DNA of 64,000 nucleotides from Flavobacteriales bacterium (GCA_016703105.1 JADJCS010000005.1:62001-126000), one strand, 5' to 3'. Numbered from the stretch's first letter, positions 19,042 through 29,611 are shown. Program-made: numbers and translations. The notes: generated from the letters alone by a model not told the origin.

Positions 19042-19984
19042 ATGCGCGGCTTCCTGATCAAGACATCGATGGCGCTCCTGCTCGCCCTGGCGGCGCACCT
19101 GGTGGCTGGCCTCTTCGCCGATGGCCGTACGGATGACTACTACCTCCGCTTCACCGGCAACCGGCGCCCCTCCTTGATCTTGGGCACGTCGCGCGCCGCA
19201 CAAGGCCTGCGGCCCGCTGTGATCGCCCCATTGCTCCAGGGCTCGGGTGTACAGCACCCCTTGTTCAATTTCTCCTTCACCATAACCCACTCACCCTACG
19301 GGCCAACCTATGCACATGCCGTGGAAGCCAAATTGCGCAAGGACGGTGACGATGGTCTCTTCCTCGTCACGGTGGATCCTTGGAGCCTCTCCAATCAGGT
19401 GGACAAGCAAGGGCATGGGGCCCATGCGCGAAGGGGGACGAAAACTCGTGGAACAATGGACCTATACCGGTACACCCAACTATGAGTACCTGCTCCGCCA
19501 TATGAGGGCCGGATGGGGCAGTTTGATCGCCGGTCCCTTACACGACCCGGATACCCGGGGGTTCCTCCACGACGACGGCTGGTTGGAGATCCGGGCGTGT
19601 TTGGATAGTGATACAGTACGCGAACGTACCGCGCGAAAGGTGAGGCACTACGCGGTGCAAGTGCTGCCACGGAACCGGCCCTCCGAGGAAAGGATCGCGT
19701 CCCTCGAACAGATCGTCGACCTGCTCCAACCGCATGGAACTGTATACCTCATCCGCTTGCCGGTGTGCAACGCCATAGCGGAATTGGAGAACGAGCTTTG
19801 GCCAACCTTCAATGAACGGATGCAGAAACTCGCGGATAACCACGGCATCCAATACTGGGACTTCCTCCCGGAGCGCGACCGCTACACGTATACCGACGGC
19901 AACCACCTGGATACCCTATCGTCCCGCGCTTTCAGCACTGCGGTAGGCCATCGCCTCGCCGCTGGAGCGCCGCAGGGCCGCTAA
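19042..19984 (+). CDS. SGNH-like partner of MBOAT acyltransferase, frameshifted
   Basis: A ~314-residue protein read in two frames that join near 19415. It opens with one membrane anchor, then ILGTSRAAQGLRP, like the GTSR block of AlgJ/AlgX- and DUF1574-type proteins, and ends with TYTDGNHLDTLS, matching the Asp-His block V of SGNH enzymes. Such proteins complete the acyl transfer begun by the MBOAT protein in the periplasm. The 3-bp gap to the MBOAT gene supports a shared role in glycan O-acylation. The frameshift is probably a read error. Confidence 0.65.
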
Positions 19985-19998
19985 GGCGCCCGGCCCCG

Positions 19999-20006
19999 TA
20001 CCTTCG
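19999..20006 (+). promoter_or_regulatory. Bacteroidota-type -7 box variant (TACCTTCG)
   Basis: TACCTTCG lies 41 bp before the helicase start at 20048. This is the longest leader among the boxes noted, which fits cold- or translation-regulated leaders known for DEAD-box helicase genes elsewhere, though no such element is visible here. Confidence 0.45.
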
Positions 20007-20047
20007 CGCCGCCGTTCGCCGAATTACTGTGCCCGGCATTGCTGCCG

Positions 20048-21949
20048 ATGGTACCCGAGACCGCCACTACTCCCGCATTCGACGATCTGGGCCTTCGCCC
20101 CGAACTGCTCAAAGCCCTGGGCGACCTCGGCTTCCATACGCCTACGCCTGTGCAGGCTCGGGCGATCCCCTTGCTGCTCACCAGCGAGAAGGATGTGGTG
20201 GCCTTGGCACAGACGGGGACGGGGAAAACCGCGGCTTTCGGCCTACCGATCCTGGAATTCCTGGATCCAGCGGACCGCACGATCCAAACACTTGTACTTG
20301 CACCTACCCGGGAGCTCTGCGTGCAGATCTCCAAGGATATCGAGCGCTTCGCCGCGCACATGAAAGGCACCCGCGTTGTAGCGGTGTACGGCGGTGCCAG
20401 CATTCGCGACCAGATCCGCGATATCCAGCGCGGCGCCCAGATCATCGTGGCCACGCCGGGCCGCCTGCTGGACCTGATCGGCCGCGATGTGCTCAACCTC
20501 ACCACCGTGGACGTGGTGGTGCTGGACGAGGCCGACGAGATGCTGAACATGGGCTTCCAGGAGGACCTCACGGAGATCCTGCAGAACACCCCGAAGGACA
20601 AGCGCACCTGGCTATTCAGTGCGACCATGAGCGGCGAAGTGCGGCGTATCGCGAAACGCTACATGCGCGAGTTCGAGGAGGTGAGCATCGGTCCGGCCAA
20701 CGCGGCGGCCACGATGATCCAGCACCAATACTGTGTGGTACACTCCAAGGACCGCTACGCGGCGCTGAAAAGGTTCGTGGACGCTGACCCCGAGCTTTTC
20801 GGCATCGTGTTCTGCCGCACCAAGCATGAAACGCAGGACCTGGCCACAGCGCTGGTGAAGGACGGCTACAATGCCGATGCCATACACGGCGATCTGAGCC
20901 AAGCACAACGCGACCAGGTGATGGGCAGGTACCGTTCCCGCTCGTTGCGCCTGCTAATCGCCACGGATGTGGCCGCCCGTGGGATCGATGTGAAGGATGT
21001 GACCCACGTGATCCACTTCGACCTGCCGGGCGAGGTGGAGAACTACACCCACCGCAGCGGCCGCACTGGCCGCGCGGGGAGGACGGGTATCTCGCTCAGC
21101 ATCATAGGCGTGCGTGATGTGAACAAGGTGCGCCAGTTGGAACGCGGCCTCAAAACCCACTTCATTTTTGTGCGCGTACCCGGTGGTGCGGAGATCGGCC
21201 AGCAGCAGGTGAAGGCGTACATGAAACGCCTCGCCTCGGTGGAAGTGGATCGCGAGGGGCTCGCCGAGCTGTTGTCCGAAGCGCGCACCGAGCTGCAGAG
21301 TTTTGAAAAGGACGAATTGATCGACCGGTTCATGAGCCTGGCCTTCAACCGGATCATCGAGCAGCATCGCACTTCCTACGACCTGAACGTGGACATGAGC
21401 CGCAAGGACCACAGCGCACGCGCTGAAAGGCCCACCTCGCTGGAACGCTTCAGCACCGGCCGCCAGATGTTCATCAACCTCGGCACCGCCGACGGTTTCG
21501 ACAAGGGCAAGATGCTCGGCTATGTCTGTGGCATCACCGGCTTGAGCGGTGAACTGATCGGCAAAATGCTGATCAAGGATGTGTACTCGTTCATCGACAT
21601 CGAACCCGCCCATTTCGAGCAAGTGCTCACCGCGTTCCAGAACGCCAGCTACAAGGGCCGCAGCGTGCGCGTGGATGCCGCAGGTGGTCCCGGCAAGAGC
21701 GCCCCCCGCGGTGGTGGTTCTTACCAGGGCGGCGGCGATCGTGGTGGCAGCAGCCCGCATGGTGGCGGTGGCTACAAAGGCGGGGGAGATCGCGGCACGG
21801 GAGGCTACAAGAGCAGCTACAGAGGCGGCGGTGATCGCCCCGATCGTCCGCAAAGCGGCGGTGGGAACGAGCGCCCCTCGCGCGGCGGCTATCCGAAGAA
21901 GGATTTCTACGAGCCCAAGACGAAGTATCCGAAGAAGGAGCGCAAGTAG
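20048..21949 (+). CDS. deaD: DEAD-box ATP-dependent RNA helicase
   Basis: A 633-residue DEAD-box helicase that unwinds RNA duplexes, typically in ribosome assembly and mRNA turnover. Seen in order: Q motif (HTPTPVQ, ~30), Walker A AQTGTGKT (~54-61), PTREL, TPGR, DEAD, SAT, and HRSGRTGRAGRTG. Residues from about 470 (FINLGTADGFDKGKMLGYVC) form a DbpA-type RNA-binding domain, and the tail is a Gly/Arg/Lys-rich disordered region. The ATG at 20048 is preferred over the in-frame TTG at 20039. Confidence 0.93.
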   Translation: MVPETATTPAFDDLGLRPELLKALGDLGFHTPTPVQARAIPLLLTSEKDVVALAQTGTGKTAAFGLPILEFLDPADRTIQTLVLAPTRELCVQISKDIERFAAHMKGTRVVAVYGGASIRDQIRDIQRGAQIIVATPGRLLDLIGRDVLNLTTVDVVVLDEADEMLNMGFQEDLTEILQNTPKDKRTWLFSATMSGEVRRIAKRYMREFEEVSIGPANAAATMIQHQYCVVHSKDRYAALKRFVDADPELFGIVFCRTKHETQDLATALVKDGYNADAIHGDLSQAQRDQVMGRYRSRSLRLLIATDVAARGIDVKDVTHVIHFDLPGEVENYTHRSGRTGRAGRTGISLSIIGVRDVNKVRQLERGLKTHFIFVRVPGGAEIGQQQVKAYMKRLASVEVDREGLAELLSEARTELQSFEKDELIDRFMSLAFNRIIEQHRTSYDLNVDMSRKDHSARAERPTSLERFSTGRQMFINLGTADGFDKGKMLGYVCGITGLSGELIGKMLIKDVYSFIDIEPAHFEQVLTAFQNASYKGRSVRVDAAGGPGKSAPRGGGSYQGGGDRGGSSPHGGGGYKGGGDRGTGGYKSSYRGGGDRPDRPQSGGGNERPSRGGYPKKDFYEPKTKYPKKERK

Positions 21950-21983
21950 CGCGTGGGGCTGTCCGGGCTGTTGCTTTGCACCC

Positions 21984-22502
21984 ATGTCCATGGACTTCCT
22001 CCCCAGCGCCCGAAAAGAGTTCGCCTACTACCGGCAACTCGGTGAAAAGACCTTCGCGCAGCTACCGGACGCGGACCTCTTCCGCGAACCCGCACCGGGG
22101 AGCAACTCCATCGCGGTGATCGTGAAGCATCTCCATGGCAACATGCGGTCGCGTTGGACGGACTTCCTGACCAGCGACGGCGAGAAACCCTGGCGCCAGC
22201 GCGATGCGGAGTTCGAGAACGACCTGCGCGATAGAGCGGAACTGATGACGCTCTGGAACGAAGGATGGACCTGTCTCTTCAGCGCCATCGATCCCCTCAC
22301 GCCCGAAGACCTGCACCGCATTGTGCTCATCCGCACCGAGCCGCATAGCGTAGCACAGGCGATCACTCGACAACTGGCGCATGTGCCTTACCACGTCGGA
22401 CAGATCGTGCTCCTGGGAAAACTCTTCCTCGGCGAGAACTTCGGGTCGCTCTCGATACCGCGGGGCGGTTCGCGCTCCTTCAACGCGGTCAAGGGCATGT
22501 GA
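21984..22502 (+). CDS. DinB superfamily protein (DUF1572-like)
   Basis: A 172-residue four-helix-bundle protein of the DinB/YfiT superfamily. Metal-ligand histidines are placed as in the family: KHLHGNMRSRWTDFL (~48-62) and QLAHVPYHVGQIV (~140-152). The DUF1572 subgroup is of unknown function; relatives include mycothiol- and bacillithiol-dependent S-transferases. The start at 21984 follows the helicase stop by 34 bp. Confidence 0.8.
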   Translation: MSMDFLPSARKEFAYYRQLGEKTFAQLPDADLFREPAPGSNSIAVIVKHLHGNMRSRWTDFLTSDGEKPWRQRDAEFENDLRDRAELMTLWNEGWTCLFSAIDPLTPEDLHRIVLIRTEPHSVAQAITRQLAHVPYHVGQIVLLGKLFLGENFGSLSIPRGGSRSFNAVKGM

Positions 22503-22598
22503 GCCCGGTCGTGGAACGGCAGGCGCGGAGATGCGGACAGGGGTGGAACGTTCCCCGGTGGAAGACGGTCGGTGTAACCGCGTTCCTAAACTTGTTCG

Positions 22599-23507
22599 AT
22601 GATGCAGCCACGTTCACTCGCCCTGGTCACCGGCTCGATGCTCTGCTTGATCGGTGCCGCGCAGCAAATTCCCGATAGCGCCTTCACTTACCAAAGCAGG
22701 ACGCCTGCGTATCCAAAGGGACAAGGTCCCGTCGTCGTGCTGGATGAGGCCCATTTCAATTTCCACACGCTCGGTGGCCGGTACTACGCCTTCGGTAAAG
22801 TACTCGAGAACGATGGCTACGTGATACGTCCGGGCACGGAAGATCTCACCCTGCCGTATTTGGAGGAAGCCCGCATCCTCGTCATCTCCAACGCACTTTC
22901 CGGGGATGGTTCATGGCAGCTACCTACCGCCGATGCCTTCACCAAAGAGGAAGCCGAGGTGGTAAGGGCTTGGGTACACAATGGAGGTGGTTTGTTCCTG
23001 ATCGCCGACCACATGCCGTTCGCTGGTGCCGCAGCCCGCTTGGCGCTCATGTTCGGGGTGAATTGGATCAATGGCTACGCGGTGCGCAAAGACAGAGCAC
23101 CGGAGTTCTTCGCCCGAAAGGCGGGTACGCTCACCACGAACCCGATCACCGATGGTGGCGGCGTGTTGGAGCGCATCGACAGCGTTCAGACGTTCACCGG
23201 AAGTGCGTTCCTGGTGCCGCCAGAAGCAATACCCATCACCCGTCTGAAGGATGACTACGAGATCCTCTTACCCACGACCGCGGGCCAATTCAACGACTCC
23301 ACCGCCTACGTGGACGGGTCCTACTTCACCAACGGTGCGATGCTATCGTTTGGAAAAGGGAGAGTGGTTTTCTTCGGTGAAGCCGCCATGTTCAGCGCAC
23401 AACTGCAAGGCCCTGACCGGAGGCACATGGGAATGAACCAACCCGGTTCGGAGCAGAACCCGCAGCTACTGCTCAATGTGATCCACTGGCTGGATCGCCG
23501 CTTGTGA
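22599..23507 (+). CDS. Secreted glutamine amidotransferase-like (DUF4350-type) protein
   Basis: A 302-residue protein with a signal peptide ending in IGAAQQ. The body resembles class I amidotransferase-like folds without catalysis: VVVLDEAHFNFHT, ARILVISNALSGDG, and VVRAWVHNGGGLFLIADH. This matches the DUF4350-type group, whose role is unknown; a binding rather than enzymatic role is likely. A TAAACTTG box ends 4 bp before the ATG. The gene converges on the LOG-family gene with a 39-bp gap. Confidence 0.6.
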   Translation: MMQPRSLALVTGSMLCLIGAAQQIPDSAFTYQSRTPAYPKGQGPVVVLDEAHFNFHTLGGRYYAFGKVLENDGYVIRPGTEDLTLPYLEEARILVISNALSGDGSWQLPTADAFTKEEAEVVRAWVHNGGGLFLIADHMPFAGAAARLALMFGVNWINGYAVRKDRAPEFFARKAGTLTTNPITDGGGVLERIDSVQTFTGSAFLVPPEAIPITRLKDDYEILLPTTAGQFNDSTAYVDGSYFTNGAMLSFGKGRVVFFGEAAMFSAQLQGPDRRHMGMNQPGSEQNPQLLLNVIHWLDRRL

Positions 23508-23546
23508 AGCATGGTAGTTGTGCGCGCGGAGCGGTGGAAAGAGCGC

Positions 23547-24111
23547 TCAACGATCCGCTCCAGTGGGACCTACCCGGACGACCTCGCCCATCAGGCCATC
23601 CAACAATTCATCCACATTGGCGGATGCTCTTACCCGGGTGGGTCCATGGAGGAACCCATCTCTTTCCATGCGCGCGATCTGTTCCAGCAATGGCGAGTAG
23701 AAACCGTTCACGTTCAACAGACCGATGGGTTTGGCGTGCAGGCCGAGTTGCCGCCAGGTGAGCAGTTCGAAGAGTTCATCCATTGTGCCGAAGCCACCTG
23801 GCAATGCGATCACCGCATCGCTGCGTTCGTGCATCCGCATTTTCCGTTCATGCATATCATGCACCACGATCAGATCGGTGAGGCCCGAATGGGCGAGCTC
23901 CTTCTCCACCATGAAACCCGGGATCACTCCGATCACCTCCCCGCCGTTCGACAGCGCCGCATCGGCAACAAGTCCCATCAGCCCCACATGCCCGCCGCCA
24001 TACACCACGCCGATCCCCCGGGCCGCTAGGGCCTTGCCGAGACCACAGGCTGCCTCGTGCATCATCCATCGCTCCCTTGCTGGCCCCACAGAAAACCGCG
24101 ATCCGCTGCAT
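23547..24111 (-). CDS. LOG family (TIGR00730) Rossmann protein, frameshifted
   Basis: Cytokinin riboside 5-monophosphate phosphoribohydrolase-like protein of the LOG family, about 187 residues. The N terminus MQRIAVFCGASKGA starts at 24111 and joins, by a one-base shift near 24066-24080, a frame carrying GLGKALAARGIGVVYGGG, SMHERK-like HDMHERKMRM and the PGGFGTMDELFE motif that defines the family. In bacteria these enzymes release the base from nucleoside monophosphates. The promoter box at 24116-24123 supports the start at 24111. Confidence 0.82.
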
Positions 24112-24115
24112 GCGG

Positions 24116-24123
24116 CGAAGGTA
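24116..24123 (-). promoter_or_regulatory. Bacteroidota-type -7 box variant (TACCTTCG)
   Basis: Minus-strand TACCTTCG ends 4 bp before the LOG start at 24111, so the mRNA would start at or next to the ATG. It supports 24111 rather than the internal ATG at 24089 as the start. Confidence 0.5.
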
Positions 24124-24238
24124 GCGGGGCGCCGTCGCCGTTCAGAGAGCGGAGATCACCGCAAGTGCGCTCGGTTGACGAAGGTCATTTCCATGAGTGG
24201 TCCGTCAACGCATCTTTCCCGAACAAAACGACCGTACC

Positions 24239-24592
24239 ATGCGCACGCTCTTCCTGTTCGTTCTCTTCGTAGGGCTCTTCGGTCCGGCCTCGTTCGCCCA
24301 AGGGGATGTGCCTTCCTCCGGGACCGATGGCTTGGTAACGGTGCGTGTGGACGGGTTCGATGATGCTGGCTTGGCCCGGATAGTGGCCCGGATCGCCAAG
24401 GAGCAACAGGTGAGCTTGGAGTACACCTGCTTGCGCTCCGGGATCGTGGTTCTGCACTTCCAGGCCTTGCAGGTCTCTGAAAGGGCCGATGTGATCACGG
24501 TGGTGAAACGCTTGTTCCAACAAGCCGGTATTACAGGCGTGATCGACTTCTTGGACATCCATGTGGAGAGGAGCGCGCTGAACAAGTGTTGA
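24239..24592 (+). CDS. Small secreted protein, HMA-like fold possible
   Basis: A 117-residue protein with a signal peptide (MRTLFLFVLFVGLFGPASFAQ). The mature part has a beta-alpha-beta rhythm (VTVRVDGFDDAGLARIVARI ... VSLEYTCLRSGIVVLHF) like heavy-metal-associated or ferredoxin-like domains, but lacks the CxxC metal site. I do not recognise a named family. The ATG at 24239 is chosen for the signal peptide. Confidence 0.5.
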   Translation: MRTLFLFVLFVGLFGPASFAQGDVPSSGTDGLVTVRVDGFDDAGLARIVARIAKEQQVSLEYTCLRSGIVVLHFQALQVSERADVITVVKRLFQQAGITGVIDFLDIHVERSALNKC

Positions 24593-24727
24593 GAACCTGC
24601 CCCGATCGGCCCTTTGAGGTCCATCGTGTCACCCGAGGGTCATAAATACTGCTTGGGATGGCGGTTACGGGTGACAATTGATCTCCAGGGAGATCTTTGG
24701 CATTGGATCGGTAGGGTCTTGGTCACG

Positions 24728-25189
24728 ATGAAAGGTCCAGAAACAACCGTGCGGCGTATGGTGGTGATCAAAGCGCCCCAAGAGGCCGTTTGGAAAACGC
24801 TGATCGAACATGGGTTGGCGTCGTTGCACTTGTTGAACGAAGAGGGCTACAAACCTTTGAAGGAGGGCTCGACCCATGTGTGGCACGGACCCGAGGATCC
24901 CAACAAGGCGCCCTTGGTAAAGGCTCACGTAACGGTCGTCGCGGCCCCGAGGCGCATCGCGCTAATGGCCTATGATCATTCCACAGGCCTGCCCGATCAG
25001 CCGGAGAACTACACATCGGTCGATCTTCAGCTGGCCGCGGAAGAGGACGGCCGCACGCTGGTCACCGTGGAGCAAGGGGATTTCGCCGCCTTCCAACAAG
25101 GCACGAAGCTCGCACGCGAGGCGGGAAACGACTGGGTGGAAGCGTTGATCCGTTTGCGCGAGCAAGTGGAGCACGAAGCCGCCGCGTAG
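24728..25189 (+). CDS. SRPBCC/START-like domain protein
   Basis: A 153-residue protein of the SRPBCC (Bet v1-like) fold. It has the opening beta strand followed by APQEAVWKTLIEHG, a central sheet (VTVVAAPRRIALMAYD) and a long C-terminal helix (GNDWVEALIRLREQVEHEA), as in AHSA1-type proteins that bind hydrophobic ligands. The start at 24728 is an ATG that puts the first strand at the N terminus; an upstream in-frame ATG at 24614 would add an atypical 38-residue extension. Confidence 0.7.
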   Translation: MKGPETTVRRMVVIKAPQEAVWKTLIEHGLASLHLLNEEGYKPLKEGSTHVWHGPEDPNKAPLVKAHVTVVAAPRRIALMAYDHSTGLPDQPENYTSVDLQLAAEEDGRTLVTVEQGDFAAFQQGTKLAREAGNDWVEALIRLREQVEHEAAA

Positions 25190-25295
25190 CCGACCTGAAG
25201 GCCAACCCCGTCTCATCAATCGCCACCGCAGGTCCTAAGATCCGTGGGTGGATGGGAAGGCTCACCTTGAGTTGGGGCAGTTCTGATACGGACCT

Positions 25296-26992
25296 TCATT
25301 TGACGATCGCTCGTACGCATCCGACCATACCGCCGGAAGCATCGGTCGCCCGCAATACGTAAAGGCCTGTAGGCCAGCTCGTCGTCGGTAGCAGGTTCGA
25401 TCCTGCGTGCATCTGCGATCTTGCGATGCACTTGCCGGAAGCATTAAAGACCACGATGGTGCCTTCGCGGTCGCTTCTGGCCGCGATCATCGTCCCTTGC
25501 TCCACCACATTGCCAAGCACTTGGAACTCCGCGGCGGGAGCGGGGTTCTCCGGCACATGGTTCACTACCGAGCAGAGGTCGGCCGTGGTGAAGGAGCCGA
25601 CGGGAACGGTCGTGGTTGCGCTATCGATCACGTTCACTGGCGCGTCCGTCTGGGTCGTTGTTCCGAGGGTTAGCGTGACCCATGGGTTGGCGGCGGGACT
25701 GTTGACATAGACGGGGGACAACATGCATCCGTTCAGATCCGGCGATAGCACCCAAAGCCCTGCCGCACGAACGCTAAGGTCCCAGGCGGGCTGATCATAG
25801 AGCCACACCGCCATGGTGATCACCGAATCGCGCACGTCGACAGCCTCCCAATCCACATGATAGGTGAACCCGCCCTCAGTGACCGGGAGTGCCCTCGCAC
25901 TGTTCAGCACGGTGCCATTGGTATCGGTGTGCATGATCACGGGGTTGTAGTACTGCGCGTGCGGTATGAAATACGATGCGATCAGCTCTCCGCTCGCCAG
26001 CGCGCCCAACTCCCACCCACCGTGGTTCTCTATGGCGCCCTGGCTCCGGTAAAGCTTGGACCACTTCAAGGCGCCGTCCGGACCGACCTTGATGATGAAA
26101 CCACGGTGCTGTAGACCGCCGACGTCGCCGATGCCGCCGATCAGCGCCGCCCCGTTCACGCTGATCATCGAGCGCACCTGAAAATCATGGTCCATCGGGC
26201 CTAGAACGCACCATTCCAGCGAGCCGCTCGCCTGGAGGTGGGCCAGATCGAACGAGGCGTCGTAGCTGAACGGATCAGTGGCGTTGTGGCCCCAAACCAC
26301 AAAACAGCCGCCGCTCCCGTCGGGCGCCACATGGTTGTACAGCGTGTGTGCTGTGGTGAAGCCCGTGAGGACCTTCGACCACAGCAATGCGCCGGACGCA
26401 TCCACGCAAGTGATGGACTCTTGCCTTGGTTCGAAGCCAGTATACCCTATCGTCACGAATATCCTGCCCGCGCTATCGGTGGCCATTCTCACGTTCGAAT
26501 AGATGTCCGCAAAGTCGTTCGTGCCGATGATCGGGACCGTTATCAGTTTGCCCCAAAGCAAGCCCCCTCCCACATCCCTCCGTACCAGACGCAGTCCGAA
26601 CACTAGGGAATCGAGCGAACCGGAGATCGGTTCTGAAAGCGTCAACATGGTAAGTGCCACGGTTCCGCCATCCGGCATGGCACTCACCTCCTGGATGCCG
26701 AGGGTGCATTGCTGGCTCCAAACGAGCTGGCCGTTCGCGTCGATCTTGTATTGCCGACCTCCGTGGGTGAACACATACCCCCGTCCGTCACGCGCACCAT
26801 GGAGCTTATCAGCACCTGGGTCATGTCGCTCGAATCAAAGAGCACCTCCAGCACCTGGCCACGTGCTTCTGCTGGCCGGCCGATCCCGACCCAGCATGCG
26901 CAGCATATTACGACGACGCGGATCGCGGTCAACGGCTTGTAGGAATGGTCCGATAGCTTGGACGTACCGCTCGTCTTTAGGTTGCTAGGCAT
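25296..26992 (-). CDS. Secreted beta-propeller protein with type IX-like sorting domain, frameshifted
   Basis: About 565 residues. A hydrophobic leader (LTAIRVVVICCACWVGIG) in one frame joins the main frame at a run of five Cs on the + strand (26778-26782); one more base there gives GGYVFTHGGRQYK. The body has repeated blade-like units ending in LLWSKV, LKWSKLY or LVWSQQ, as in PQQ- or SBBP-type propellers. The last ~70 residues (NVVEQGT ... GLYVLRATDASGG) form a type A sorting domain. It is likely exported to the surface; the ligand is unknown. Confidence 0.7.
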
Positions 26993-27061
26993 CGTGCGCG
27001 TGGTGGTTGCCTGACCCACCCGATCAATAGGCATTTCGGTACCGATCAGCGCCCGACGTTC

Positions 27062-28843
27062 TCACTGCTTGATGGTGCGCAGGTACGCGCGCCGGCCTCG
27101 GCCATCCCATACTTCCAGTACGTAAGCTCCGGAGGGGAGGATTCCGCAGCCCGATACTTCCACTGCTGAGGCAGAACGTGTCCACAAGCGCTCCAGCACC
27201 ACAGCACCCAGGGTGTTCCGCAAGCGTAGGTGTATGTCGCCGTTCCTTTCCCATAGCCCTTCAACCATGAAGTGATCATCGAAGGGAACTGGATGGCAGC
27301 GAACGCTTGTCCCATCGATCGCGCCCGCAGGGTTCATACCGACGTCGTATCCATCGCAAACCGTGAGCGCCGTTCCGGCTGCGTAGCGTTCCGCGGCAGA
27401 GATGGATCCCGGCGGCAGGCTGTTCGGGCCCACTTGCGGCCAGCCACCGATCACCTGCACAAAGTCCGGCAGGCTCGTCGCATAGTAGGTGGTGTCTTCC
27501 AGATCCCCTGTGCCCGGTGGATCGACCGTGCCTTGCACGATGTTGCCGTACTCGAAATGGCCAACCCCATTGGGCAGATAGAGTCCGGGCGATCCCAGTA
27601 TCTCGTTGCCGACGAAATTGACCGAGTCCGTCGCGGGGGCGTTGTTCATGATCAAACCCCAGCCCCCAGCGCGGTTCCGGAAAAGGGTATTGAACGGCCC
27701 GTTCGATCCGTGCGAATCGTCGATCACGATGTTCTGCACGATGTTCCCTTCGAACAGGTTCAAATAGGAATGGTCGCCATGCAGGACGATCTCGCCGGCC
27801 GAGTTCGGGGGAAAGATGCCTTCGGTCCAATAAGGATCGACCGATCGGTTGTATGCGAACACATTGCCGTTCGCGCCGGCCTGCAGGATCATCGCATGCC
27901 GAAGGTGCTCGAAGATGTTGTCGTAGATGTAGTTCTCCCCCGCGGTGAAATAGGCGAGCACGCCGTAGCCCTGTCCCCCACCGCCGTATGCGAAGGCATG
28001 GTGCAGGTAGCTGCCGCTCACCTCGCAATTGGTGCTCGCGAAAAGTTCCACGTGCGCGAAGTTGCATCGGTCGCTTTCCACACCCTTCACCCAGCAATGG
28101 GAGGCGCGTTCGAAATGGATGTTCGACCATTCATCCGGCGGGGTCGCATCCGTACGGACGATCCTCAGGCATTCGATGCCTGCATGGCGCACCGGTGCGA
28201 GCTTCCGGAAGTAAGGTGCGGCATGGAGCGGATAGTGCGCGCGCAGCGCCGAGGCGATCTCCACACCGTCCGGATCCACCGATACCACACGCGCCAGTTG
28301 CCCAGTGGTTCCCAGCGCCCACGGCGACACCACCAACGCGGTGTCATCGCGGTAGAGGCGGATCTCGTCATCCACATCGATGCCTACGGTCGACGCCAGC
28401 GACAGGTGCATATCCCCCCGCGCACTGTTCTGGCTTAATGCGAAGTGTTGTGGTTCCTCCTGGCCGATGGCCGCGATGCAATGGCCCACCCCGCCGAGGG
28501 AGAACGTGAGCGTTGTCGAATCCGCGGTCGCGCCGCGCAGGACCACGCTGTCCGGTAAGAGGATCGTGGAGGTGAACAGGAAATCGCCCGGTGGGAACAA
28601 GATCACCCCTGCTTGTCCCTGTACGGCCGTGAACGCGGCGAAAAGCGCCGCACCGTTCGCCGTCACGCCATCACCGATCCCGCCGAAGGTGGTGATGTCC
28701 ACCGTGATCGTCGATGATGGCGGCGACAACTGAAAGCCCGCTTTGCTCCAATCTGTGGAACGAGCAGTTGGCAGCACTTGCGCCGACAGGTTCGCTGCCA
28801 GCGACACGAACACCGCTACACCGGGACCGTTCCTCACTCGCAT
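27062..28843 (-). CDS. Secreted pectate lyase superfamily beta-helix protein
   Basis: About 593 residues from the ATG at 28843, which starts a signal peptide (MRVRNGPGVAVFVSLAANLS). The VDITTFGGIGDGVTANGAAL segment is the typical opening of Pectate_lyase_3 right-handed beta-helix proteins; later repeats such as ENYIYDNIFEHLRHAMILQA and NLFEGNIVQNIVIDDS are helix coils. The C terminus (PFDDHFMVEG ... GAYVLEVWDGRG) is a type A sorting domain. Likely a surface glycan-binding or degrading protein. It is followed by the propeller gene on the same strand. Confidence 0.78.
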   Translation of the reverse strand: MRVRNGPGVAVFVSLAANLSAQVLPTARSTDWSKAGFQLSPPSSTITVDITTFGGIGDGVTANGAALFAAFTAVQGQAGVILFPPGDFLFTSTILLPDSVVLRGATADSTTLTFSLGGVGHCIAAIGQEEPQHFALSQNSARGDMHLSLASTVGIDVDDEIRLYRDDTALVVSPWALGTTGQLARVVSVDPDGVEIASALRAHYPLHAAPYFRKLAPVRHAGIECLRIVRTDATPPDEWSNIHFERASHCWVKGVESDRCNFAHVELFASTNCEVSGSYLHHAFAYGGGGQGYGVLAYFTAGENYIYDNIFEHLRHAMILQAGANGNVFAYNRSVDPYWTEGIFPPNSAGEIVLHGDHSYLNLFEGNIVQNIVIDDSHGSNGPFNTLFRNRAGGWGLIMNNAPATDSVNFVGNEILGSPGLYLPNGVGHFEYGNIVQGTVDPPGTGDLEDTTYYATSLPDFVQVIGGWPQVGPNSLPPGSISAAERYAAGTALTVCDGYDVGMNPAGAIDGTSVRCHPVPFDDHFMVEGLWERNGDIHLRLRNTLGAVVLERLWTRSASAVEVSGCGILPSGAYVLEVWDGRGRRAYLRTIKQ

Positions 28844-28981
28844 CAGCCTATGCCATTGCTGGCGGGTACAGCGAATGTAGCTGCTCGCGGCGGGCACGGC
28901 GAGCGCGATGGAGGCCATGACAGGCTCACGGCATCGGCCCGTCGACCACCATCGGTTCCACGCTCTTCGCTAAGTTGCCGC

Positions 28982-29611
28982 ATGATCTGGTTCGGCGCCT
29001 TCCTGGCAGGTGTTGTCATCATCGCCTACGGCCTGGTCAAAGCGCTTCGCTCGCGGAAGCCGGATATGTGGATGGCCAATGGCGGCTTCGTCGCGGCGAT
29101 CGGCTTCATGGGCTTCAGTACATGGCCGGTGGAAGTGGTCCCTTCTGGCATGGACCAGAAAGCCGCAGGTCTGATGTTGATGTGGTGGGGAGGCTGGGGT
29201 GCTTGCGCTTGGGCCGCGTACCAATTGCTCTGGTCGCTGCGCGCGCTGGCCTGGCCATCGGTGCCGGGCACCATTACGCGGAGCGAAGCGGTGTTCATGG
29301 GCATCAACAACTCCACCATCATCGGCCCGCGCGGAAGCACAAAGCATTGGTGGAGCGTAACCTATTCGTACGCCGTTGATGGCAAGTCCTTCACCAGCTC
29401 GAACAAGGCGCTGGACATCGATGATCAGGACAGCACCTTCAGCAGCGTGACGAACATGGTGGCGAAGCACCCGGTGGGGTCCACGATCACTGTCTACCAC
29501 CACCCCAGCGATCCCGGGCTTGTGTGCATCGATCGTGGTTGGTTCAATGCGCGGTGGTATGTGCCTGTGATGTTCGCTGCGATCATGCTGTGGGTCGCCT
29601 GGCCCGGGTAG
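28982..29611 (+). CDS. DUF3592 family membrane protein
   Basis: A 209-residue protein with two N-terminal helices, a soluble central part with WSVTYSYAVDGKSFTSS and VTVYHHPSDPGLVCID-like segments typical of DUF3592, and a C-terminal helix (YVPVMFAAIMLWVAW). Function unknown. A TAAGTTGC segment ends 3 bp before the ATG, again an almost leaderless arrangement. Confidence 0.75.
   Translation: MIWFGAFLAGVVIIAYGLVKALRSRKPDMWMANGGFVAAIGFMGFSTWPVEVVPSGMDQKAAGLMLMWWGGWGACAWAAYQLLWSLRALAWPSVPGTITRSEAVFMGINNSTIIGPRGSTKHWWSVTYSYAVDGKSFTSSNKALDIDDQDSTFSSVTNMVAKHPVGSTITVYHHPSDPGLVCIDRGWFNARWYVPVMFAAIMLWVAWPG

Noticed and set aside
25380..25410. tRNA T-arm-like GGTTCGATCC
   Set aside because: It lies inside the sorting-domain coding sequence, and no acceptor, D-arm or anticodon stem can be built around it.
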